A stretch of 10,344 nucleotides of DNA, taken from NCBI GenBank assembly GCA_003545125.1, contig DQCI01000251.1, positions 2,204 to 12,547 of the forward strand, in the 5' to 3' direction. The notes below the pieces were generated by a model. That model did not search any database, had not been told where the DNA came from, and worked only from the letters and a program-made list of their open reading frames with translations. Source of the DNA: Paracoccaceae bacterium. GTDB taxonomy: Bacteria; Pseudomonadota; Alphaproteobacteria; Rhodobacterales; Rhodobacteraceae. Numbering within the stretch: position 1 is the first letter of the stretch; each line of letters starts with the position of its first letter. A program made the translations under genes and the position numbers. Positions 1 to 6,473 of this stretch are shown piece after piece.

Positions 1-174
1 AGAATCGGTTGATCGGAACAAGTCCGGGAAAACTGCTCGATTGGTGCCCACATGTGTACAATCATCCGTGGACCGCGGGATGAGACAGAGGTCTTTCCAC
101 CGGCCCGCGAACGCGCCAAGATTCACCCGAACCGCACGCCGGAACAAACCCGGATTACCCACAGGCCCGTCCAC
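1..174 (+). promoter_or_regulatory. Upstream region of the maf-aroE-coaE-dnaQ operon
   Basis: No gene is recognised here. Short open stretches in frames 2 and 3 reach the left edge, but their translations resemble nothing known to me. A TACAAT hexamer at 57-62 is a good match to a -10 box. No convincing -35 lies 16-18 bases upstream of it, so the promoter call is weak. If it is real, the leader before maf would be about 105 bases. The operon promoter could also lie left of the window. Confidence 0.25.
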
Positions 175-774
175 ATGCCCCACGCCTTCGTCCTGGCCTC
201 CGGATCAGAGATCCGCGCAACCCTGCTCCGCAACGCCGGCCTGAGCGTGGAGACGATCCCGGCGCGGGTCGACGAAGACGCCATCAAGGCGGCGATGCTC
301 GACGAGGGGGCGAAGCCGCGCGACATCGCCGATGCGCTCGCCGAGCATAAAGCGCGCCGTGTCTCTGCGAAACACCCCGAAGCCTTCGTGCTCGGGTGCG
401 ATCAGGTGGCCGAGGTCAGGGGCAAGCTGGTGTCGAAACCCGAAACCCCCGATGCGGCGCGCGTCCAGTTGCGCGAGCTGTCGCAGCACACCCACAAGCT
501 GCTATCGGCCGCGGTCATCTGTTCTGCCGGTCAGCCGATCTGGCGCCATGTCGGTGTGGTCCGGCTGACGATGCGGGAGCTGTCGGAAGCCTATATCGAC
601 GACTATGTCGCGCGCAATTGGGAGAGCATTCGCCACTCCGTTGGCGGCTACAAGCTCGAAGAAGAAGGCGTGCGCCTGTTTTCGCGCATTGACGGCGACT
701 ACTTCACGGTTCTGGGTTTGCCTTTGACCGAACTCTTGTCGTACCTGATCGACAGGGGAGAGCTCGCCATATGA
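175..774 (+). CDS. maf: Maf family nucleotide pyrophosphatase (YceF-like)
   Basis: This is a cytoplasmic Maf/HAM1-fold nucleotide pyrophosphatase of 199 residues. Family members hydrolyse non-canonical or methylated nucleoside triphosphates to monophosphates. The N-terminal phosphate-binding motif LASGSEIR lies at residues 7-14, an acidic VDEDAIK segment at 32-38, and the signature GCDQV at 74-78 with the presumed catalytic Asp76. LGLPL near the C-terminus is also typical. The pattern is closer to the YceF (7-methyl-GTP) type than to dTTP/UTP-type Maf, but substrate assignment is inference. The ATG at 175 was chosen because family members start only a few residues before the LASxSxxR motif. 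An in-frame ATG at 52 would add 41 residues without recognisable homology. The stop overlaps the aroE start as ATGA, so the two are translationally coupled. Confidence 0.9.
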   Translation: MPHAFVLASGSEIRATLLRNAGLSVETIPARVDEDAIKAAMLDEGAKPRDIADALAEHKARRVSAKHPEAFVLGCDQVAEVRGKLVSKPETPDAARVQLRELSQHTHKLLSAAVICSAGQPIWRHVGVVRLTMRELSEAYIDDYVARNWESIRHSVGGYKLEEEGVRLFSRIDGDYFTVLGLPLTELLSYLIDRGELAI

Positions 775-1616
775 CCAGCACACCGATACCGCTCGCGGGC
801 GTGTTGCAGACCGCCGACAAACCGAGCGAGATGACGCGGATCTACGACCACTGGCTTGAGGCGACCGGCCTGCCGGGACGGTTCGTGCCGCTCACCGTTG
901 CGCTCGAAGATCTCGGCGAAGTCGTCCAGGTGCTGCCAAAGGCTGGGTTCATCGGGCTCAACATCACCCGGCCCTACCAGCAGCTTGTGCTGGAATATGC
1001 CGATATCGTCACCGACCGGGCCGCGCTGATGTCCGGGGCCAACACGCTCATCTTCCGGCGCGACGGCAAGATCCATGCCGACAACACCGATGGCTACGGG
1101 TTCATCGAAAACATTCGCCAGAACGCGCCGGGATGGAACCCGAAGGCGGGCCCCGCCGCGATCATCGGCGCCGGGCGCGCGGCGCGCGAGGCGGTGACGG
1201 CGATGCTGGAAGTTGGGGTCGACGAGATTCGGATCGCCAACCGGACGAAGCCCCGGGCCGAGGCCCTGCGCCGGGAATTTGGCGGCCGTATCGAGGTGTA
1301 CGACTGGGTGAAAGCCGGCAACGCGCTCGAAGGGGCCACCACTCTGGTCAACGCGACCCCGCTCGGATCGCCCGGGCGGCAGGAGTTTCGTGTGCCGCTA
1401 GACGCGCTCAGACCGGGCTGCGTGGTGTCGGACCTCGCGATTTCACCGAGCATCACCCGCCTGCTCCGGGTGGCGATCGACGCCGGATGCTATCCCGTCG
1501 ACGGGATCGGCATGGCACTCTACCAGGCGGCCCCGGTGTTCGAACGCTGGTACGGCGAGCGCCCCGTGGTCGATGCCGCCGCCCGCGCGGCCGTTGTCGC
1601 GGCCTATACCGAATGA
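771..1616 (+). CDS. aroE: Shikimate dehydrogenase (AroE) family protein with altered active site
   Basis: This 281-residue protein occupies the normal aroE position between maf and coaE. AroE reduces 3-dehydroshikimate to shikimate with NADPH in aromatic amino acid synthesis. Retained features are the Rossmann motif near GAGRAAR, the NADP-type ANRTKPRAEAL segment, GANTL (Asn91), ADNTDGYGF (Asp107, equal to E. coli Asp102), and GIGMALYQAA near the end. Lost features are striking. The NVTxPxKE motif reads NITRPYQQ (64-71), so the catalytic lysine (E. coli Lys65) is Gln70. The SPIAHSxSP substrate motif reads TADKPSEMT (14-22), and the second conserved serine is Met21. The usual VYSP tyrosine is Ile in AISPS. 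The frame is intact and codon use matches the neighbours, so this is not an obvious pseudogene. Family and locus are certain. Shikimate dehydrogenase activity is doubtful. An AGGGGAG ribosome site at 754-760 precedes the start. Confidence 0.85.
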   Translation: MTSTPIPLAGVLQTADKPSEMTRIYDHWLEATGLPGRFVPLTVALEDLGEVVQVLPKAGFIGLNITRPYQQLVLEYADIVTDRAALMSGANTLIFRRDGKIHADNTDGYGFIENIRQNAPGWNPKAGPAAIIGAGRAAREAVTAMLEVGVDEIRIANRTKPRAEALRREFGGRIEVYDWVKAGNALEGATTLVNATPLGSPGRQEFRVPLDALRPGCVVSDLAISPSITRLLRVAIDAGCYPVDGIGMALYQAAPVFERWYGERPVVDAAARAAVVAAYTE

Positions 1617-2212
1617 GCCGGCCGACCGTCATCGGGCTGACCGGGTCGATCGGCATGGGAAAGTCGACCACCGCAGCGATGTTCGCGGAGGCGGGCGTGG
1701 CGGTCTGGGATGCCGACGCGGCCGTTCACAGGCTCTATGCGCCGGGCGGGCTTGCGGTTGAGCCGATCCGGGCGCTCAGGCCGGAAGCGGTCAGGAACGG
1801 CGCGGTCGACCGACACGCGCTCAAGGCCTGGATCAAGACCGATCCCGGCGCGCTTGCCAGGATCGAGGCCATCGTGCATCCGCTCGTCGCGGCCGACCGC
1901 GCGGCGTTCATTCAATACACCAAGGCCGATATCATCGTGCTCGATATCCCGCTTCTGTTCGAGATCGGCGCGGTAAACGAGGTCGATATCGTCGTCGTGG
2001 TTACGGCGCCGAAAGAGATGCAACGCGAACGGGTTTTGGAGCGTGACCGGATGGATATTGCAACGTTCGAGACTATTCTGAGCAAACAGATGCCCGATGC
2101 CGACAAACGCGCGCGGGCGGATTTCGTGATCGAAACCGTCGAGATCGACGCCGCGCGCGCGCAGGTCCACAGGGTGATCGATGCCGTCAGGGAGGGGTTG
2201 GCCGATGCGTGA
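1613..2212 (+). CDS. coaE: Dephospho-CoA kinase
   Basis: This enzyme catalyses the last step of coenzyme A synthesis, the ATP-dependent phosphorylation of the 3'-hydroxyl of dephospho-CoA, in the cytoplasm. The protein has 199 residues, the usual length. The Walker A loop GSIGMGKS is at residues 11-18. The substrate-binding DAD motif is at 33-35, followed by EAIVHPLV, the VLDIPLLFE segment, and the lid region with SKQMPDADKRARADFVI. The ATG was chosen because the Walker A motif must lie close to the N-terminus. It overlaps the aroE stop as ATGA and has no clear Shine-Dalgarno sequence of its own, so translation is probably coupled to aroE. The 3' end overlaps dnaQ by 8 bases. The coaE-dnaQ pairing is common in alphaproteobacteria. 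Confidence 0.95.
   Translation: MSRPTVIGLTGSIGMGKSTTAAMFAEAGVAVWDADAAVHRLYAPGGLAVEPIRALRPEAVRNGAVDRHALKAWIKTDPGALARIEAIVHPLVAADRAAFIQYTKADIIVLDIPLLFEIGAVNEVDIVVVVTAPKEMQRERVLERDRMDIATFETILSKQMPDADKRARADFVIETVEIDAARAQVHRVIDAVREGLADA
2189..2197 (+). promoter_or_regulatory. Ribosome binding site that fixes the dnaQ start
   Basis: A purine-rich AGGGAGGGG lies inside the 3' end of coaE, seven bases before the ATG at 2205. It supports that ATG over the earlier in-frame ATG at 2181, which would place eight extra residues before the conserved DTETTG motif. Confidence 0.7.
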
Positions 2213-2957
2213 GATCGTCCTCGACACCGAAACCACCGGGTTCGACCCGAAGACCGGCGACCGCATGGTCGAGATCGGCGCGGTGGAGCTCATGAACCAC
2301 ATGCCCACCGGCAACACCTATCATCAGTACATCAACCCCGAACGCGACATGCCGCAAGGCGCGTTCGAGGTGCATGGGCTCGGGCCCGATCTTCTGATCC
2401 CCCCGCGCCCGCCCGAAGGCGGCGAGGTGATCCTGAAGGACAAGCCGCTGTTTCGCGAGATCGGCCAGGCGTTTCTGGACTTCATCGGCGATGCCAGGTT
2501 GGTGATCCACAACGCCAAGTTCGATGTGCCGTTCCTGAATGCCGAGCTCGGCTGGATCAACCTGCCGCAGATCCCGATGGAGCGCGCCATCGACACGCTG
2601 GGTATCGCGCGAAAGAAATATCCGGGCTCGCCGGCCTCGCTTGACGCGCTCTGCCGCCGGTTCGGGATCGACAACGCGCACCGCACACTGCACGGCGCGC
2701 TGCTCGACAGCGAGATCCTCGCCGAGGTCTATCTCGAATTGATCGGCGGACGTCAGCCGGGGCTGGTCCTGTCGGCGGCGTCGCAGGGCAGCCAGAAGTC
2801 CGACCAGCCAGATGGTGGAGACTGGCGGCCGGGGCCGCGCCCCGCCCCGCTCGCGGCGCGTCTCACCAAAGAAGAAGCCGCCGCCCATACCGCCTTCGTG
2901 GACGGGATGGGCGACGGCGCGCTTTGGAAGAAGTTCGGGGTCAGTTCGCCGGAGTAG
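2205..2957 (+). CDS. dnaQ: DNA polymerase III epsilon subunit (3'-5' proofreading exonuclease)
   Basis: Epsilon is the proofreading exonuclease of the replicative polymerase core. This 250-residue protein has all DEDDh motifs: Exo I DTETTG with Asp7 and Glu9, Exo II HNAKFD with Asp107, and Exo III HGALLDSE with His163 and Asp168. The catalytic domain ends near residue 180. A low-complexity linker (about 185-215) follows, and then a C-terminal tail containing KEEAAAHTAF and ALWKKFG, the part expected to bind the polymerase alpha subunit. Relative to E. coli DnaQ there is an extra proline/glycine-rich segment of about 12-13 residues (around 65-76, PPRPPEGGEV) between the conserved HGL and DKPLF. 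The frame is undisturbed. The gene starts inside coaE, and its last 17 bases overlap the convergent secB. Confidence 0.95.
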   Translation: MREIVLDTETTGFDPKTGDRMVEIGAVELMNHMPTGNTYHQYINPERDMPQGAFEVHGLGPDLLIPPRPPEGGEVILKDKPLFREIGQAFLDFIGDARLVIHNAKFDVPFLNAELGWINLPQIPMERAIDTLGIARKKYPGSPASLDALCRRFGIDNAHRTLHGALLDSEILAEVYLELIGGRQPGLVLSAASQGSQKSDQPDGGDWRPGPRPAPLAARLTKEEAAAHTAFVDGMGDGALWKKFGVSSPE

Positions 2958-3462
2958 GCGCCGCCGACTGGCCGGCTGCCGCGCGGCGCGCGATTTCCTG
3001 GCGGTAGAGCGCGACGAAATCGACGCTGTCGAGGTTGACCGGCGGGAAGCCGCCATCGCGCGTCACGTCGGAGACGATGCGGCGCACGAAGGGAAACAGC
3101 ATCCGCGGGCATTCGATCAGCAGGAATTGCGCGAGGTGCTCTTCGGGCACGTTTTCGATCAGGAAGATCCCGGCATAGTCGAGCTCGAGCAGAAACAGCG
3201 GCTCGCCGCCGCCTTGATTGGCCGAGTTCACCTTGAACTTGGTGATCACCTCGAACTGGTTGTCGACTGTGCGCTTCTTGGCGTCGAGCGCGACTTCGAC
3301 TTTCAGTTCCGGCTTCACCTCACCCTTGGCACCCTTTTGCGACAGGATGTTCTCGAACGACATGTCGCGGATGAACTGACCAAGGATCTGCATCTTGGGT
3401 TGTGGGGCTTGGGCTGCGGCTTGGTCTTGCGGTTTCTGCGGCGTGGTGGCTTCGTCGGCCAT
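2941..3462 (-). CDS. secB: Protein-export chaperone SecB
   Basis: SecB is a cytosolic tetrameric chaperone that keeps preproteins unfolded and delivers them to SecA for Sec export. The 173-residue product has a short charged, Gln/Ala-rich N-terminus and then the family core: QFIRDMSFENIL (about 29-40), DAKKR, FEVITKFKVN, LFLLELDYAGIFLI and CPRMLFPFVR, with GGFPPVNLDSVDF near the C-terminal substrate/SecA surface. It ends in a short Ala/Pro tail. The ATG at 3462 was chosen because an AGGGAG (plus-strand 3469-3474) sits six bases upstream, and because the longer alternative adds eight residues not expected in SecB. It is the second gene of a minus-strand pair after fxsA, 79 bases away, and overlaps dnaQ tail to tail. 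Confidence 0.96.
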   Translation of the reverse strand: MADEATTPQKPQDQAAAQAPQPKMQILGQFIRDMSFENILSQKGAKGEVKPELKVEVALDAKKRTVDNQFEVITKFKVNSANQGGGEPLFLLELDYAGIFLIENVPEEHLAQFLLIECPRMLFPFVRRIVSDVTRDGGFPPVNLDSVDFVALYRQEIARRAAAGQSAAPTPAN

Positions 3463-3497
3463 GAATATCTCCCTGCAAATAGGCACGTTCGAGGGGG

Positions 3498-3526
3498 TGC
3501 TTAGCAGGTCCGACCGAAAGCCTCAA
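3498..3526 (-). promoter_or_regulatory. Possible sigma70-type promoter for secB
   Basis: On the minus strand TTGAGG (plus 3521-3526) is followed after 17 bases by TAAGCA (plus 3498-3503), about 35 bases before the secB start. The -35 half is reasonable and the -10 half is poor. This is a suggestion only. secB could also be read through from fxsA. Confidence 0.25.
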
Positions 3527-3541
3527 TTGACTTGGCGCACC

Positions 3542-4048
3542 TCATTGCTTGGTCCAGCCTGACGGGCCGCGCGTGGAGGAATGGGTTGGGCGTTTCGAAC
3601 CGGTCACTTCGGTGAATTCGCCATCAATGACGTCGCCGTCGGTCTTCCGCGGCGGCCCGTTGAACGGATCCTCGGTCTGGCCGCCCATGGTGAAGCTCTG
3701 CACCCGCACCCGTTCACGCAGTTTGCGAAACACCCAGTGCCGGACCGGCGGGATCAGAAGCGCAAAACCAACCGCGTCGGTGAAGAACCCCGGGGTCAGC
3801 AGGAGCGCGCCGGAAAACAGGATCATCGCCCCATGCGCCAGCGGCTCGGTCGGATCGTTCAGCGCCTGGAACGATTGCTGCAACTGTCTGAGCGCGAGCG
3901 ACCCCTGCTGACGCACCAGCCAGGAGCCGATGATTGCGGTCGCCAACACGATCGCGAGGGTCCAGCCAAGGCCGATCACACCGCCGATCTGGATGAACAG
4001 GGCGATCTCGATCATCGGAATCGCAATGAAGAGCAATAGCAGCGGCAT
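3542..4048 (-). CDS. fxsA: FxsA family membrane protein
   Basis: FxsA is a small inner-membrane protein named for relieving phage T7 exclusion in F-plasmid strains of E. coli. Its normal role is not well understood. This 168-residue protein has an N-terminal hydrophobic helix (2-20), a second (about 27-45), and a hairpin-like hydrophobic region (about 72-100) containing the family signature LLLTPGFFTDAVGF...LLIPPVR. A cytoplasmic-looking polar tail follows, with the DVIDGEFTEV motif that I associate with alphaproteobacterial homologues. The ATG has a GAGGA ribosome site just upstream. It is divergent from the Tim44-like gene and leads into secB on the same strand. Confidence 0.92.
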   Translation of the reverse strand: MPLLLLFIAIPMIEIALFIQIGGVIGLGWTLAIVLATAIIGSWLVRQQGSLALRQLQQSFQALNDPTEPLAHGAMILFSGALLLTPGFFTDAVGFALLIPPVRHWVFRKLRERVRVQSFTMGGQTEDPFNGPPRKTDGDVIDGEFTEVTGSKRPTHSSTRGPSGWTKQ

Positions 4049-4155
4049 GACATCCTCGTTGGTGCGGCGCGGGCCTTGTGGACTTGTCGCCAGCGCTTGC
4101 CTACATATGTGCCGTCAGCGCGGGTTTTCAAATCGCGCCGGAAAATGAGGTCTGC
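4049..4155. promoter_or_regulatory. Divergent intergenic region between fxsA and the Tim44-like gene
   Basis: This 107-base gap must carry start signals for both directions unless transcripts come from elsewhere. It contains a perfect 8-base palindrome, ACATATGT, at 4103-4110, whose AT-rich core could serve as a -10 element on either strand. TTGTCG (4084-4089) and TTGTGG (4076-4081) are possible -35 elements for the plus strand, but their spacing to the core is not ideal (12 and 20 bases). No specific promoter can be fixed by eye. Confidence 0.35.
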
Positions 4156-4821
4156 ATGTCATCGTCACCCGTGATTCAACTCCTGATACTTGCGGCTATC
4201 GCAATCTTCCTGCTTCTGCGTCTGCGCGATGTGCTGGGAACCCGCGAGGGATTCGAGAAGCCCGTGGTAACTCGCAAGGGCGATGAGCGGGATGCGCGCC
4301 GCGATCGCTTCGAAGTGATCGATGGCGGCCCCGATCCCGATATCACCGACCATGTCGATGATGACAGCCGAGCGGCGGCTGCGTTGACAGGAATGAAACA
4401 GGCGGAACCGTCGTTTTCGGTGGGCGAATTCCTCGGTGGCGCGCGCGGCGCCTACGAGATGATCCTGATGGCCTTCGAGAAGGGCGACCTCGCGAGCATC
4501 CGTCCCTTCCTGTCGGATGATGTCTACGAAACCTTCGCCGCCGTGGTCGAAGCACGCGAGCAGAAGGGCCTCACGATCGACAGCCAGTTCGTCGGTCTGC
4601 GTGAGCTGAAACTGGTCGGTGCGAATTTTGATACCACGACCCGCGAGGGCGAGGTCACCGTGCGCTATGTCGGCGAGCTGACCTCGGTTGTGCGCGACAA
4701 GGCGGGCGATATCGTCGAAGGCAACCCGAACGAGGTGAAACGCCAGAAAGATGTCTGGACCTTCGCCCGCGTCATGGGTTCGGACAATCCGAACTGGCAA
4801 CTCGTCGCCACGGGTGAGTAA
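4156..4821 (+). CDS. Tim44/TimA family membrane-anchored protein
   Basis: This is a 221-residue bacterial homologue of the mitochondrial import factor Tim44. The bacterial versions are inner-membrane-anchored proteins, and their function is not settled. A single N-terminal transmembrane helix (about residues 6-22) is followed by the conserved RDVLGTREGFEKP stretch. An acidic linker (about 40-85) leads to a C-terminal Tim44-like domain (about 90-220), starting at FLGGARGAYEMILMAFEKGD and continuing through LSDDVYETF and the WTFAR segment. The ATG at 4156 places the helix at the N-terminus and has GAGG five bases upstream. The upstream in-frame ATG at 4078 would add 26 residues within the divergent gap. 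The gene ends three bases before mltA, indicating an operon. Confidence 0.88.
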   Translation: MSSSPVIQLLILAAIAIFLLLRLRDVLGTREGFEKPVVTRKGDERDARRDRFEVIDGGPDPDITDHVDDDSRAAAALTGMKQAEPSFSVGEFLGGARGAYEMILMAFEKGDLASIRPFLSDDVYETFAAVVEAREQKGLTIDSQFVGLRELKLVGANFDTTTREGEVTVRYVGELTSVVRDKAGDIVEGNPNEVKRQKDVWTFARVMGSDNPNWQLVATGE

Positions 4822-4824
4822 CCC

Positions 4825-5877
4825 ATGCGGCGGCTTCTCGGCCTTGCCGTAGCCGCATTCCTGGTGACCACCGGGGCGACCACCGGGCAAGCCCGCGCCG
4901 GGCTCGCCGAGGCCGGCATCACGATCCTGTCCTTCGCCGACCTTGCCGGCTGGGCCGAAGACGACCATGCGGCCGCGTTCGAGGTGTTTCGGGAGACCTG
5001 TACCCATCTCGACGACGGCCAGTGGCGCCCGATCTGCACCTTCGCGACGGCCTACGGTGGACCTGCGCGCACGTTCTTCGAGCTGTTCTTCCGCCCGGTG
5101 CTGATCGAGGACGGGATAGACGGGTTCTTTACCGCCTATTACGAACCGCAACTCTGGGGCGCGCAATTTCGCACCCCCCGGTTCGACTACCCCGTGTACC
5201 GGTTGCCGCCGGAAGCCGCCGAAAGCGGCACCTGGTTGACCCGCCGGGAGATCGAGACCACCGGCGTGCTCGCGGATCGAGACCTCGAGATCGCCTGGGT
5301 CGACGATCCGGTCGCCCTGCAATTCATGCAGATCCAGGGATCGGGGCGGATCAGGCTCATGGACGGCACCACGATCCGGCTGGGGTATGCCGGCTCCAAC
5401 GGCCAGCCCTACCGCTCGCTCGGCGGCGAGCTTGTCCGCCGTGGCATCTATGACAAGCACCAGGTGTCCGAGGCGGTGATCGGGAGCTGGGTGCGGCGCA
5501 ATCCCGCGGCCGGGCGCGGGCTCCTGCAACACAACAGCTCCTATGTGTTTTTTCGCGAGCTTGACGACCTGCCCGCGCACCGGGGACCGCGCGGTGCGAT
5601 GAACCGGTCGATCACCGCGCAGCGGACCTTGGCGGTCGATCCGGAATTCACGCCGCTTGGCGCGCCGGTCTGGCTCGAAAAGCGGGGAAGCCTCCCGTTC
5701 AACCGATTGATGGTCGCGCAGGACACCGGCTCGCGGATCAAGGGCGCACAGCGCGCCGATATTTTCATCGGCACCGGGGACGACGCCGGGCGCCGTGCCG
5801 GCCGGATCAGCGATCCCGGGCGCATGGTCGTGCTCTTGCCGATCCAACGCGCCTATGCGCTCGACCCGGAGGGTTGA
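4825..5877 (+). CDS. mltA: MltA-type membrane-bound lytic murein transglycosylase A
   Basis: MltA cleaves the beta-1,4 glycosidic bond between MurNAc and GlcNAc in peptidoglycan, leaving a 1,6-anhydro end. The 350-residue precursor starts with a Sec-type signal peptide (MRRLLGLAVAAFLVTTG..., likely cut after about residue 25 at QARA-G). The MltA insert domain carries GFFTAYYEPQ, followed by IQGSGRIRL and GYAGSNGQPYRSLG. The C-terminal 3D-type domain carries AQDTGSRIKG and RADIFIGTG, with Asp300 at the position of the catalytic aspartate. Unlike E. coli MltA there is no lipobox cysteine in the leader, so the mature protein may be soluble in the periplasm. A GGTGAG site overlapping the end of the preceding gene gives good spacing for the ATG. 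It overlaps no gene but is only two bases from the smr start. Confidence 0.93.
   Translation: MRRLLGLAVAAFLVTTGATTGQARAGLAEAGITILSFADLAGWAEDDHAAAFEVFRETCTHLDDGQWRPICTFATAYGGPARTFFELFFRPVLIEDGIDGFFTAYYEPQLWGAQFRTPRFDYPVYRLPPEAAESGTWLTRREIETTGVLADRDLEIAWVDDPVALQFMQIQGSGRIRLMDGTTIRLGYAGSNGQPYRSLGGELVRRGIYDKHQVSEAVIGSWVRRNPAAGRGLLQHNSSYVFFRELDDLPAHRGPRGAMNRSITAQRTLAVDPEFTPLGAPVWLEKRGSLPFNRLMVAQDTGSRIKGAQRADIFIGTGDDAGRRAGRISDPGRMVVLLPIQRAYALDPEG
5868..5873 (+). promoter_or_regulatory. Ribosome binding site that decides the GTG start of smr
   Basis: GGAGGG ends directly before a TTG at 5874, which is therefore too close to be used. The GTG at 5880 has a six-base spacer, so it is the better start. 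The site lies within the last codons of mltA. Confidence 0.65.
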
Positions 5878-5879
5878 GC

Positions 5880-6473
5880 GTGGCGCCCCGCAAGCCCCGG
5901 CATATCCGCCCCGACGAGTTGGAGCTCTGGAACAAGGTTGTCCGGCACGCCGAACCGATGCACCGCGACCGCTCTGAGCCGGCGCCGAAAGCCCCCGCAC
6001 CTATCAAACAGGGCCCCGCACGACCGCCGCTGAAGGGCTTCCGCCTGGGCGAAACCGCCCCGCCCCGCGCCGCCAAGCATGACTTCGCGCCGTCGATCGA
6101 CGACCATGTGAAGCAGCACCCGGTGCGGATGGATCACAAACGCTTCGGGCAGTTGAAGAAGGGCAGGCTCAGCCCCGAAGCGCGGATCGACCTGCACGGG
6201 ATGACCCTGGCCCAGGCCCAACCGGCGCTCACCCGTTTCATTCTCGAAGCTACCGCCAATGAGCGCCGTCTCGTCCTGGTGATCACCGGAAAGGGCCGGG
6301 TTAGTCACGAATCCGGTCCGATTCCGGAACGCCACGGGGTGTTGCGCCACCAGGTTCCGCATTGGTTGCACTCGATGCCGCTGAGGCTGCATGTGCTGCA
6401 GATCGCCGAAGCCCATGTGAAACACGGCGGCGCCGGCGCCTACTACGTCTATCTTCGCAGGGTGCGCGGCTAG
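5880..6473 (+). CDS. Smr/MutS2-C domain protein
   Basis: This is a 197-residue protein with a GTG start. Residues 1-100 are a basic, proline-rich, probably disordered region. The opening RKPRHIRPDELELWNKV is typical of alphaproteobacterial Smr proteins. The Smr domain spans about 103-193: IDLHGMTLAQA (103-113), VITGKGR (134-140), GVLRHQVPHWL (153-163) and a C-terminal HGGAGAYYVYLRR. Smr domains in other proteins are nucleic-acid endonucleases or nicking modules, with the DLHG and TGKG motifs forming the active surface. The substrate here is unknown. It is the last gene of the Tim44-mltA-smr operon, starts two bases after mltA and ends at the palindrome at 6473-6520. Confidence 0.9.
   Translation: MAPRKPRHIRPDELELWNKVVRHAEPMHRDRSEPAPKAPAPIKQGPARPPLKGFRLGETAPPRAAKHDFAPSIDDHVKQHPVRMDHKRFGQLKKGRLSPEARIDLHGMTLAQAQPALTRFILEATANERRLVLVITGKGRVSHESGPIPERHGVLRHQVPHWLHSMPLRLHVLQIAEAHVKHGGAGAYYVYLRRVRG

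Noticed and set aside
52..174. N-terminal extension of Maf from an ATG at 52
   Set aside because: The added 41 residues have no family similarity, and Maf proteins begin only a few residues before the LASxSxxR motif. The ATG at 175 fits.
1133..1612. Long upstream extension of the coaE frame inside aroE
   Set aside because: The translation before the ATG at 1613 is Arg/Gly-rich shadow sequence of aroE. The Walker A motif must lie near the N-terminus of CoaE.
2187..3056. A 289-codon minus-strand open frame opposite dnaQ
   Set aside because: It is antisense to all the conserved DnaQ motifs and resembles no known protein.
4165..6000. A 611-codon minus-strand open frame across the Tim44-like and mltA genes
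   Set aside because: It is antisense to two clear conserved genes, and its translation is rich in Arg, Gly, Pro and His without any recognisable domain. Long antisense frames are expected in GC-rich DNA.
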